From: JBCBWG01 sp964579305
GTDB taxonomy: Bacteria > Pseudomonadota > Alphaproteobacteria > Rhizobiales > Hyphomicrobiaceae
Length of the DNA: 21,148 nucleotides
Assembly (NCBI GenBank): GCA_964579305.1
Contig: CAZOGY010000061.1
Location: 1 to 21,148, forward strand
Direction: 5' to 3'
How positions within the stretch are numbered: position 1 is the first letter of the stretch; each line of letters begins with the position of its first letter. The translations under genes and the position numbers were made by a program. The notes beneath the pieces were generated by a model that saw nothing but the letters and a program-made list of their open reading frames with translations, made no database searches and was not told where the DNA came from. This document shows, piece after piece, positions 1 through 7,182 of the stretch.

Positions 1-4
1 CGCT

Positions 5-1657
5 TTAGCCGTCTGTGCCCTCGCCGACAGGCGTTCCGTCCGCGCCCGCCAGGTCACGCAAATCCTTGCGCTTGATCTTGCCCGTCACAGTCATCGGCAT
101 TGTTTCAATGAACGTGATGTGCCGCGGTGCTTCATGCTTGGCCAATCGGGTGCGCACATGCATGCGGATCTCCTCAGCCAGCGCATCAGACCCGTCAATC
201 CCCGGTTTCAGTGTCACGAATGCGGCGATCGCCTCACCCTTGATGGGGTCTGGAATACCAACCACCCCTGCCAGCTTGACGGCCGGATGCGTGGCCAGAC
301 ACGCCTCGATTTCACCCGGTCCGATCCGATACCCCGAGGCATTGATGATGTCGTCGTCGCGGCCCTGGAACCAAAAATACCCTTCAGCATCGCGTGTTGC
401 GATATCGCCCAGCAAGCACCACTCGCCCCGAAACTTCTGCGAAGTCGCCTCTGGACGGTTCCAGTACTCAAGAAACATCACCGGGTCGGGCCGCCGCACA
501 GCGACGATGCCGGCTACGCCAGCTTCCACTTCACAGCCATCGTCATCAACGATGCCGACGCGATGACCCGGCGTCGCCCGCCCCATCGAACCTGGCTTCA
601 CGGGAAACGCGGAGGCACAATTGCCAACGACCAGATTGCATTCCGTCTGGCCGTAAAACTCGTTGATCGTGACGCCGAAAACATCGCGCCCCCACGCGAT
701 CAAATCGGGCCCAAGCGTCTCACCGCCAGAACCGATCGACCGCAATTGGAAATCGTGGTCCGCCGGCTTTGTGCCCTGGCGCATCAGCCGAAGCGCCGTC
801 GGCGGCATGAAGACATTACGCACGCCTTGGGCCGCCATCATCGCGAATGCCCAGTCGGGGTCAAACGTCTCTCGCGCCGTGCCAACGACGGGAACGCGCC
901 AATACAAAGCGGGCCACAAAACGTCGAGAAGCCCGCCGATCCAAGCCCAGTCCGCCGGCGTCCACATCCTGTCGCCTGCCACGGGAAAGCGATCATGGTG
1001 CATCGCGACGCCCGGCAAATGGCCGATCAGGACACGCTGGGCATGCAGGACCCCCTTGGGTTGGCCGGTTGTGCCGGAGGTATAAATCAACAGCGCTGGG
1101 TCGCCAGCCGCCATGTCCGCGGTCACCGGCCGATCGCAAGCCGACTGGACAAGCTGCCAGAAGGATAGTGTTGGCCGTGAGGCCTGACCAACAGTGACAA
1201 CCTGCTCCAGACCCTCAAGCGTCCGCACATCATCGCGGATGCGCTGCCAATCGCTATTGCGCGTGAACAGGACCTTCGCCGACGAATCCGCCAGCCGGTA
1301 ACGCAAGGCATCGGGACCAAACAGCCGAAACAACGGCAGCACGATCCCACCGCATTTCAGGATGGCAATGTGGGCAATCAAGCACTCTGGCGATTGCGGC
1401 AGATGAACGCCGACGACGTCGCCGCGTGCCACGCCCAGCCCAGCCAACGCATGCGCAAGCCGGTTCGCCTGCGCGTTGATCTCACCGTGGGTCCAGATTC
1501 TGACGGCATCATCGGCACCGACGTAGATCAGCGCAGGGCTATGCGGCGCTGAGGCGGCGTGCCGATCAGAAATCGCCTGCGCGATGGAAAACCGGGCCGG
1601 GATGGCCCAGTTGAAATTTCGCACGATATCGTCGTAGCGATCGCCCGTCAGTTGCAT
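5..1657 (-). CDS. AMP-forming acyl-CoA synthetase (ligase)
   Basis: This 550-residue cytoplasmic protein belongs to the ANL superfamily, which activates a carboxylic acid with ATP to an acyl-adenylate and transfers the acyl group to CoA. The P-loop signature YTSGTTGQPKG is at residues 192-202, YGQTE at 335-339 and the adenylate-binding Asp in LLGDIA near 418. The hinge and A8 region GRDDDIINASGYRIGPGEIE is at 432-451, and the C-terminal TGKIKRKDL supplies the catalytic lysine (about K527). The length is normal for an acetyl/medium-chain type ligase, and the stretch TPADWAWIGGL (233-243) resembles short- and medium-chain acyl-CoA synthetases. The substrate cannot be read from sequence. It is the last gene of the minus-strand run, 61 bases after a small secreted protein. 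The ATG at 1657 has only a weak upstream GGAA. The TAA stop lies inside the window, so the gene is complete. Confidence 0.9.
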   Translation of the reverse strand: MQLTGDRYDDIVRNFNWAIPARFSIAQAISDRHAASAPHSPALIYVGADDAVRIWTHGEINAQANRLAHALAGLGVARGDVVGVHLPQSPECLIAHIAILKCGGIVLPLFRLFGPDALRYRLADSSAKVLFTRNSDWQRIRDDVRTLEGLEQVVTVGQASRPTLSFWQLVQSACDRPVTADMAAGDPALLIYTSGTTGQPKGVLHAQRVLIGHLPGVAMHHDRFPVAGDRMWTPADWAWIGGLLDVLWPALYWRVPVVGTARETFDPDWAFAMMAAQGVRNVFMPPTALRLMRQGTKPADHDFQLRSIGSGGETLGPDLIAWGRDVFGVTINEFYGQTECNLVVGNCASAFPVKPGSMGRATPGHRVGIVDDDGCEVEAGVAGIVAVRRPDPVMFLEYWNRPEATSQKFRGEWCLLGDIATRDAEGYFWFQGRDDDIINASGYRIGPGEIEACLATHPAVKLAGVVGIPDPIKGEAIAAFVTLKPGIDGSDALAEEIRMHVRTRLAKHEAPRHITFIETMPMTVTGKIKRKDLRDLAGADGTPVGEGTDG

Positions 1658-1718
1658 GGCCCGGCGTTCCGTATGTGAACTTGCCCGGGATGCATGTCAG
1701 CCAACGCGTGGCCGTGCG

Positions 1719-2159
1719 TCAAATGCAGCTCAAGCGGAACGTGGCGGTCGGCGGGGCGCCCTTGGGTGCGCGAAAATTCACAACGTCCAAGAAGCATGAC
1801 CCTTTGTCAGCAACCGCAGAGCGCGTCTCATTATCCCTTTTCAGGTCGATGCGGGTTCCAGCGCGCACCGCTTCGCGATCGCCATTGAGCACGATGTAAA
1901 AACGCGATGTATCGCGCGACGAGTATTGCCAGTCCGCACGGAACGTCAGCAGGATCTTGCGATCGGTTAGGTCAACTGACATCCCAGGACGCAGCGCGAA
2001 CACGCCGTCATCGATGCGATAGAACTCCGCCGCCGGCACGAGTACCGCGTCTGCTGACCGGACTTTGACCTGCTCTTGGGCCTGGGCGATGCCGTGAATG
2101 CCCAATAGGGCGAGGCCGAAACAGACAGCGAGACAAAAACCTGCAACCACTTTGCTCAT
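1719..2159 (-). CDS. Small secreted protein of unknown function, partner of the caspase-like gene
   Basis: I do not recognise a family. The 146-residue product begins MSKVVAGF and has a typical Sec signal peptide: a hydrophobic stretch at about 5-24 ending IAQAQ, with likely cleavage near residue 27. The mature part is about 118 residues, rich in beta-type alternation (for example ILLTFRADW and RFYIVLNG), and has two cysteines, C122 and C145, that could form one disulphide. The ATG at 2159 is chosen because GGAGAA sits 7 bases upstream and the signal peptide begins there; the open frame extends to 2210 but would overlap the previous gene. It follows the caspase-like gene by 47 bases on the same strand, so the two are probably co-transcribed and act outside the cytoplasm. 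Confidence 0.8.
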   Translation of the reverse strand: MSKVVAGFCLAVCFGLALLGIHGIAQAQEQVKVRSADAVLVPAAEFYRIDDGVFALRPGMSVDLTDRKILLTFRADWQYSSRDTSRFYIVLNGDREAVRAGTRIDLKRDNETRSAVADKGSCFLDVVNFRAPKGAPPTATFRLSCI

Positions 2160-2206
2160 TGGCGTTCTCCAGTGACAACCAAAGCGGCGCGCCCCGCACG
2201 GTTTGA

Positions 2207-3730
2207 TCACCGCGGAACAAGCTCACCACTTGGTGGGATCCCACGCGCCGTATCGGCCCGGGCGCGGATTGTGAAATAGGGCGAGCTGCGCCAGTTGAAC
2301 TGGCAGGTTTCACCGGCGCGGCAGGTGAACTCTTGGCCGTCGTTCACCGAAAAAACCACCGCCCGATTGGCAATCCGCAGCACTTTCGCGAAGTCGCCGT
2401 TGACCGCAGAACACAGCCGCAAGCCTGTCGACAACTTGATCGGGTTTCGCAGCGCCCGAGGCACTGACGCGCACTGTGCCGCCTCGCGTTTGTCGCTTTG
2501 CGCTGCAGGGGCCGATGCGGCCTTGGCCGCCGGCGTTTGTGTCCGCGTTTCTGCCTCGGCTAACGCCGTCAATTCACCGCGCAGGCGTTTGATTTCTTTG
2601 CTCCGCTCGATCATCGCAATCGAAAGCTGATGACGCTCGCGGCCAATATTAAGCCGCTCGCGCGCGCTGGCCCCAATACTTGCCCGGTTCATTTCAAAAA
2701 TCTTGCTCTGGTCAGCGCGCTGGGCCCGCTCCAGATTGCGGAGCTGATAATTGAGATCGGCCCGACGCGACGCAGTGCCCTGTTGCGCGGCCTGCTCACG
2801 CTTTTGGATGGCCGCCTCGAGTTCCTTCAACCGTCGCGCCATGGCCGCAACGTCAATGCCGGTTTGCGCATTGCCCGCCTGATTGCCCGCTTCCCCAGCC
2901 CCACCGCGCGCCGGCGCACTTGCCGGATGGAAGAAAAACTCACCCGTCAGGGCTGAGTGATCCCACGGCACCTGCCGACCGCCGGTTGCCTTGATGACAT
3001 CGCGCCGCACGCGGATCATGGTCGCGTTGAGGCTGAGGCCGCGCGCACCGATGTGCCGTTTCAGCGCCGCGGTAAACGGTGAGTTGCGGCCGTCACCGTC
3101 AACGGCGACGTTGCCCGGCTGCGTGGAAAACGACACGAACGTGCCCACGCCGGATTTCACTTCCGCCAGGCCGCGCCCCAACGCTGCAGACCGCGTTCCC
3201 ATCGACCGGGCGAGATTGCGCGCAAGCGGATTGTCCCGGCACGCATCGAGGAAAACGAGCGTCGTCTTGCCCTCCCGCCCCAGTTCCATCTGAGCCAGGA
3301 TGAACTCAACGCGGATCGCCTCGAAATCGAGGTCGCGCTCGGACGCCAGACGCGCATCGATCGGGATCAGATAATTGCGGCCACCAACTTGAAGTCCATG
3401 GCCCGCGTAAAACAGCAACGCGACATCAGCGCCTTCGATGTTGCGTGCAAAATCCCTGAGCGTGCGTTCCAACGCACTTTTCGATTGATCGATCGCCTCG
3501 AAAACCTCAAACCCGGCCGCCTTCAAAGCAGCCGAGATGTCGCGCGCATCATTAGCAGGATTTTCCAACGGCGCGGCATGCGCGTAGGCGCCGTTGCCGA
3601 TCACCATCGCAACGCGACGTTCAGCAGCCGTGCCGCCCTGCTGCGTCGCAGGCCCCATCGCAAGAGCGGCTCCAGCAGCGCCAGTCGCCATCACGGCCAC
3701 CACCCAACACATGACCACAACGCGAATCAT
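2207..3730 (-). CDS. Exported caspase-family (peptidase C14) protein with coiled coil and Cys-containing C-terminal domain
   Basis: The 507-residue protein has an N-terminal hydrophobic signal segment (residues 3-24, cleavage likely near ALA-M25). A caspase-like p20 domain covers about 38-270. It starts RRVAMVIGNGAYAH, contains the catalytic His in YAGHG (H111) and the catalytic Cys in LDACRDNP (C164), and continues through VSFSTQPGN. Both dyad residues are intact, so a functional cysteine peptidase is plausible. Residues about 292-395 are Arg/Glu/Gln-rich and probably form a long coiled coil. A small C-terminal domain (about 415-495) holds C420, C440, C470 and C476, fitting disulphides outside the cytoplasm. 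The ATG at 3730 is selected by GGAGG six bases upstream; the open frame extends further but adds no credible domain. Bacterial proteins of this type are usually called caspase-like or orthocaspase/metacaspase proteins. The substrate is unknown. Confidence 0.88.
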   Translation of the reverse strand: MIRVVVMCWVVAVMATGAAGAALAMGPATQQGGTAAERRVAMVIGNGAYAHAAPLENPANDARDISAALKAAGFEVFEAIDQSKSALERTLRDFARNIEGADVALLFYAGHGLQVGGRNYLIPIDARLASERDLDFEAIRVEFILAQMELGREGKTTLVFLDACRDNPLARNLARSMGTRSAALGRGLAEVKSGVGTFVSFSTQPGNVAVDGDGRNSPFTAALKRHIGARGLSLNATMIRVRRDVIKATGGRQVPWDHSALTGEFFFHPASAPARGGAGEAGNQAGNAQTGIDVAAMARRLKELEAAIQKREQAAQQGTASRRADLNYQLRNLERAQRADQSKIFEMNRASIGASARERLNIGRERHQLSIAMIERSKEIKRLRGELTALAEAETRTQTPAAKAASAPAAQSDKREAAQCASVPRALRNPIKLSTGLRLCSAVNGDFAKVLRIANRAVVFSVNDGQEFTCRAGETCQFNWRSSPYFTIRARADTARGIPPSGELVPR

Positions 3731-3831
3731 CGGCCGCCTCCAGACCACCAAGAACAGATTATCGTCGCGGCAGGCAGGCCTGCCACCTGGCACTTGTTCC
3801 AACGCGGCGGCCATAACCACTTCGCGTGTCA

Positions 3832-4134
3832 TCACCGTGTCGGATTGGCGCCAACCATGTCGTAAGTCAGGACACGCTTCGATGCCACCCAATCAGCGGT
3901 CAGTGCGTCAAAAGCCTTGAAATGTTCAGATGCCTTGTGGGCCTCGAACGCGGCTGGGTCTTCGTAGATTTCATACAGAAAGAATGCATTGCCCTCCGTC
4001 GGGTCGCGGCACACGTCGAATTGCCGGCAGCCAGGTTCGTTGTCGACGGAGGCTTTAGCGTTGGCAGCGATCGCCTGCGAAAATTCAGCCGCATGAGCAG
4101 CTTTGATGTCGAAAAAGACAACCACGGCAAACAT
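3832..4134 (-). CDS. Antibiotic biosynthesis monooxygenase (ABM/YgiN-like) domain protein
   Basis: This 100-residue protein is one ABM (dimeric alpha/beta barrel) domain. It begins MFAVVVFFDIKAAHAAEF, has the conserved EPGCRQFDVCRDP segment (about 53-65), then the FFLYEIYEDPAAFEAHKAS block (71-89) and FKAF. Family members include quinol monooxygenase YgiN and the isomerase LsrG. The fold works without cofactor, and the exact reaction cannot be deduced. CGGAG lies six bases before the ATG. It starts 27 bases after the HMG-CoA-lyase-type gene and belongs to the same minus-strand operon, so it may handle a reactive or oxidised intermediate of that pathway. That role is inference. Confidence 0.82.
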   Translation of the reverse strand: MFAVVVFFDIKAAHAAEFSQAIAANAKASVDNEPGCRQFDVCRDPTEGNAFFLYEIYEDPAAFEAHKASEHFKAFDALTADWVASKRVLTYDMVGANPTR

Positions 4135-4161
4135 CGATAACTCCGTCGTAAGAGGTCACGC

Positions 4162-5103
4162 TCAAGCGGCAAGTCCGTGCGCTGACTTCCCAAACCCAGA
4201 CAGGACGCGTTTGCGTGGAACATGCCGGATGCGGCCCGCGGCCTGCTCTGGGGCGACGCTAGCGGCAAGATCGGCTGCCTCAAGCAGCACTTCCAAATCA
4301 ATGCCAGTCGCAACACCCATGTGTTCAAACGCAAACACCAAATCTTCCGTCGCGGTATTGCCTGACGCCCCTGGCGCAAACGGGCATCCGCCAAGCCCGC
4401 CGGCCGCGCCGTCAATCACGCGCACGCCCGCTTCGTAGGCCGCGATCGCGTTGGCAACACCCAAGTTGTAGGTGTCGTGCCCGTGGAAACAGAACGTGAC
4501 ATCGTCTGACTGGTAGCGCCCAACGAGCGCCGAAAAGAGATTTTTGACGTGGTCCGTTGCCGCCCGCCCGGTGGTGTCGGCAATACCGAACTCAAGTTTG
4601 GGAACGGACTTCAAGATCCGCTCTACGCCTGCAAAGACCTTGGCTTCGTCCGTGCGCCCCTCGAACGGGCAATCGAAGCTTGTTGCGAAATTGAACCGCA
4701 AGAACGGGGTTTGATTGGCAAGGTCAGCCCAGGCGGCTTCGAATTCTTGAAAACTATCTTCAACGGAACGGCGCACGTTGTTCTGGTTGTGGCTTTCCGA
4801 CAAGGACAGCACCCAACAGATCTCGCGGCATCCGGCAGCCAGTGCCGCTTCATACCCCCGGCGGTTGGGAACCAGAACCTGCAAACGCAACGTCTCAGGC
4901 AAGCGCGCCGTGTTTAAAACCTGCGTGATGTCGGCCATTTGCGGGATCGCTTTGGGAGACACGAACGCACCGATTTCCATGCGCTGAATACCGGTCCGTC
5001 CCAAAGCTTCGCAAACCTGGATCTTCAGCGCCGTATCAATGAACGGTTTGACCACCTGGAACCCATCGCGCGGCGCCACTTCCACAATCGTCACATCCGT
5101 CAT
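4162..5103 (-). CDS. Hydroxymethylglutaryl-CoA lyase family protein
   Basis: The 313-residue TIM-barrel enzyme belongs to the HMGL-like family, whose prototype cleaves 3-hydroxy-3-methylglutaryl-CoA to acetyl-CoA and acetoacetate. Visible active-site elements are EVAPRDGFQ (5-16, with the catalytic R12-D13), FVSPKAIPQMAD (47-58), the metal-binding HGHD (H207 and H209) and the catalytic cysteine loop GGLGGCPFAPGASGN (C240). The classical DGLQNE is replaced by DGFQVVKPFI, and the usual SESFSKKN-type stretch reads SESHNQNNVRRS. These changes lie in substrate loops, so the substrate may not be HMG-CoA. Its ATG overlaps the stop of the upstream CoA-transferase (ATGA), implying translational coupling. 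The likely logic is that the transferase makes a branched or hydroxylated acyl-CoA and this enzyme splits it. Confidence 0.88.
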   Translation of the reverse strand: MTDVTIVEVAPRDGFQVVKPFIDTALKIQVCEALGRTGIQRMEIGAFVSPKAIPQMADITQVLNTARLPETLRLQVLVPNRRGYEAALAAGCREICWVLSLSESHNQNNVRRSVEDSFQEFEAAWADLANQTPFLRFNFATSFDCPFEGRTDEAKVFAGVERILKSVPKLEFGIADTTGRAATDHVKNLFSALVGRYQSDDVTFCFHGHDTYNLGVANAIAAYEAGVRVIDGAAGGLGGCPFAPGASGNTATEDLVFAFEHMGVATGIDLEVLLEAADLAASVAPEQAAGRIRHVPRKRVLSGFGKSAHGLAA

Positions 5104-6389
5104 ACGACACCCTCATCTTGCAGAGCGCTGATTTGATCCGCCGACAGCCCGGCCAGTTCGCCGTAGACCTCGAAGTTGTGCGCACCGACCGCCGGTCCGG
5201 TCCATCGGATCTGACTGTCCCGGTCGAGCCCGGCCACGACAGGTACGACACCGGGGTGCAAGGTCTTGCCCAGCCGCGGATCGGTGACTTCGGTCACCAT
5301 CCCCCGCGCCTTATACTGCGCGTCGGCGACGATATCGGCGGCCGTGTAGACCTTGCTCGCTGGGATGTTGGCCTGCTCAAGCGCCGTAATTGCGTCGTCA
5401 GCTTCGCGGGCCATGACCCAAGCGCCAATGATCTCATCGAGCGTGTCGTTATTGGCAACCCTGTCTGGATTGGAACCAAACCGCGGGTCGCGCGCAAGGT
5501 CGGGCCGCTCAAGCACATCGCAAAGCGCCCGGAACAGGCTATCGGAATTGGCTGCCACCAGCACCCAAGCGCCGTCCTTTGCGCGGTAGGCGTTCGATGG
5601 CGATGCCGTTTCGATCCGCGATCCGGCTGGTTGGCGGATGCTTCCGTCATAGGCGTACTCAGGCAAGACGCCTTCCAGCATGGTCAGTACCGCTTCGCCA
5701 AGCGCCACGTCGATGATCCGCGGCGCCCGCCGTCCTGACGCGCGCTGATCGATCACCGCAGCGAGTGCGCCGATCGCCCCATAAAGCCCAGCGATATTAT
5801 CGCCAATCGATGTGCCCGTGCGAACAGGCGGCAACGTCTGCTCACCCGGATGCGCGCACAGGTAACGCAGTCCCCCCTTGGCTTCGCCCACCACGCCGAA
5901 GCCCGCCATGTGCGATTGCGGTCCTGTTTGCCCATAGCCTGAGATCCGCACGATCACGAGACCCGAACGCTCAGCGGCGAGGGCGTCAGGGCCAAGCCCC
6001 TGTTTCTCCAACCAGCCCGGCCGGTAATTCTCCACCACGACATCGGCTTGACCGACCAGCTTTCGGACCAGGTCACGCCCCTTCGCCGACTTGAGATCCG
6101 CGGTCACGCAACGCTTGTTGCGCCCATGCAGCGACCACCAGATTGAACCGCCGTCGATTTGACGCCCCCATCCGCGCACCGGATCGCCGCGGCCCGGCGG
6201 TTCCACCTTGATGACGTCGGCCCCGAGGTCGGCCAGGACGCGCGTCGCAAACGGCGCTGCAATAAAATGGCCGAGTTCGATCACGCGCACGCCAGACAAC
6301 AGCGGACGCATGGCTTCAAGATCACGCGCGGCTTGTGGAGCGGACGTCGCTTTGGGCTCACCGGACGCATGCGGTGCGTCAGCCACCAT
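5100..6389 (-). CDS. CaiB/BaiF (family III) CoA-transferase
   Basis: The 429-residue protein has the family III CoA-transferase pattern. LSGVRVIELGHFIAAPFA (31-48) opens the domain, LGADVIKVEPPGRGDP spans 55-70, GRNKR is at 89-93, ADVVVENYRPGWLEK at 116-129 and GYGQTGP at 151-157. This family moves CoA between carboxylic acids. Where most members have the nucleophilic Asp (consensus GF/Y-D), this protein reads AGFGVVGEA, giving Gly at 165 and a Glu four residues later (E169). The first about 25 residues are an Ala-rich, probably disordered extension. The ATG at 6389 follows GGGGAG at five bases; the longer frame to 6470 has no such site. The stop overlaps the next gene's start in ATGA. The 162 bases upstream are the likely promoter region. 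Donor and acceptor acids are unknown. Confidence 0.88.
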   Translation of the reverse strand: MVADAPHASGEPKATSAPQAARDLEAMRPLLSGVRVIELGHFIAAPFATRVLADLGADVIKVEPPGRGDPVRGWGRQIDGGSIWWSLHGRNKRCVTADLKSAKGRDLVRKLVGQADVVVENYRPGWLEKQGLGPDALAAERSGLVIVRISGYGQTGPQSHMAGFGVVGEAKGGLRYLCAHPGEQTLPPVRTGTSIGDNIAGLYGAIGALAAVIDQRASGRRAPRIIDVALGEAVLTMLEGVLPEYAYDGSIRQPAGSRIETASPSNAYRAKDGAWVLVAANSDSLFRALCDVLERPDLARDPRFGSNPDRVANNDTLDEIIGAWVMAREADDAITALEQANIPASKVYTAADIVADAQYKARGMVTEVTDPRLGKTLHPGVVPVVAGLDRDSQIRWTGPAVGAHNFEVYGELAGLSADQISALQDEGVV

Positions 6390-6551
6390 GGCACTCCCCC
6401 TGTCGTCACCGCACTGACGGCGATGTGTGACTTCCAGGACAGACCATAACGAACTTGCGCTGCACGGCAATCTGGCACCGGACGGCCGATCAGAGCGAAC
6501 GCGACCAGCGTCTACCGATTGGGAAGCGAACGCGCTGGGGCTGAAGCGAAA
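6390..6551. promoter_or_regulatory. Intergenic region upstream of the CoA-transferase gene
   Basis: These 162 bases separate the end of the P460-like gene from the start of the CoA-transferase gene, both on the minus strand. It is the longest spacer in the minus-strand run and therefore the most likely promoter for the CoA-transferase/lyase/ABM genes. I see no convincing -35/-10 pair, operator or U-tailed terminator hairpin. A ccagcg/cgctgg pairing around 6507-6539 has a long loop and is not convincing as a terminator. Confidence 0.35.
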
Positions 6552-7103
6552 TCAGCGCTGCGTGAGCGCTTGGAAATCCTCGCCGCCTTCCTTGCGGTGA
6601 CAGCCAATGCAGCCGTTGGTGTCGCCGGTATCGACCCGTCCGGCGATGGGGCGATTTTCAAACCGGCGGACTGTGCCGTCCGGGTTGTAGACAACCCAGA
6701 ACCAATCGCCCGCGCTTGAATGATAGCCCTTGTAGCGCTTCATCATCACCGCATAGCCCGTCAAAAACCGGTTGGGCTCCGCATAGACCGTCTTTGGCGT
6801 CGCCATCGGACCGCGGTGGTTGGCCTTCACAATCACCGTTCGCCGTTGCCGCCCAAAGCGCAGTTGTGCCGACGCGATCTGCTGCACCACGCCGTGCGGT
6901 TTCTCGCCCTTCACCGGCCAAACATTGTGCCGATGCTGCCCCACCAACGCGTTCTGCCGGAGCACGGTCCAAAGGCTTCTGGCAAACTTCAAATCCGCAG
7001 TGCCGCCATAGGCCGTCGCTTGCGCCACCGCGGGCGACACGTTGAACGCGAACAAGACCGAGAAAACGGCAACGGCGACCCCATGGGGCACGATCGTGAG
7101 CAT
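6552..7103 (-). CDS. Cytochrome P460-like periplasmic c-type haem protein
   Basis: The 183-residue product has a hydrophobic signal peptide (about 9-26, ending SPAVAQA, cleavage near 28) and one haem-c attachment motif, CIGCH (C165, C168, H169), close to the C terminus. The arrangement of a single domain of about 150 residues with a late CXXCH preceded by DTGDTNG matches cytochrome P460-family proteins. IVKANHRG (91-98) carries a lysine (K93) that is a candidate for the lysine-haem cross-link typical of P460; that assignment is by analogy only. P460 proteins oxidise hydroxylamine or handle NO, but many homologues have no known role. The ATG at 7103 is chosen from GGAG eight bases upstream and from the signal peptide. 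The open frame runs to 7496 inside the preceding gene, which is not credible. It follows the dehydratase gene by 79 bases. Confidence 0.82.
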   Translation of the reverse strand: MLTIVPHGVAVAVFSVLFAFNVSPAVAQATAYGGTADLKFARSLWTVLRQNALVGQHRHNVWPVKGEKPHGVVQQIASAQLRFGRQRRTVIVKANHRGPMATPKTVYAEPNRFLTGYAVMMKRYKGYHSSAGDWFWVVYNPDGTVRRFENRPIAGRVDTGDTNGCIGCHRKEGGEDFQALTQR

Positions 7104-7182
7104 CAACACATCTCCAACACTGGCCAGCGGCGCTGTCATGCCGCCTTGCGCCTTCAACTGAAAATCAACTGCACGCGATAGC

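Noticed and set aside
119..1168. A 349-codon open frame on the plus strand, antisense to the acyl-CoA ligase.
   Set aside because: It is a shadow of a well-supported gene and shows no motif, signal peptide or ribosome site.
2207..3730. Reading the caspase-like gene as part of an antiphage defence island.
   Set aside because: It has its own signal peptide, and no sensor, nuclease, reverse transcriptase, gasdermin or other defence-type partner is nearby; the neighbours are metabolic.
6507..6539. Terminator hairpin (ccagcg/cgctgg) after the P460 gene.
   Set aside because: The stem is six pairs with a loop of about 20 bases and no T-tract.
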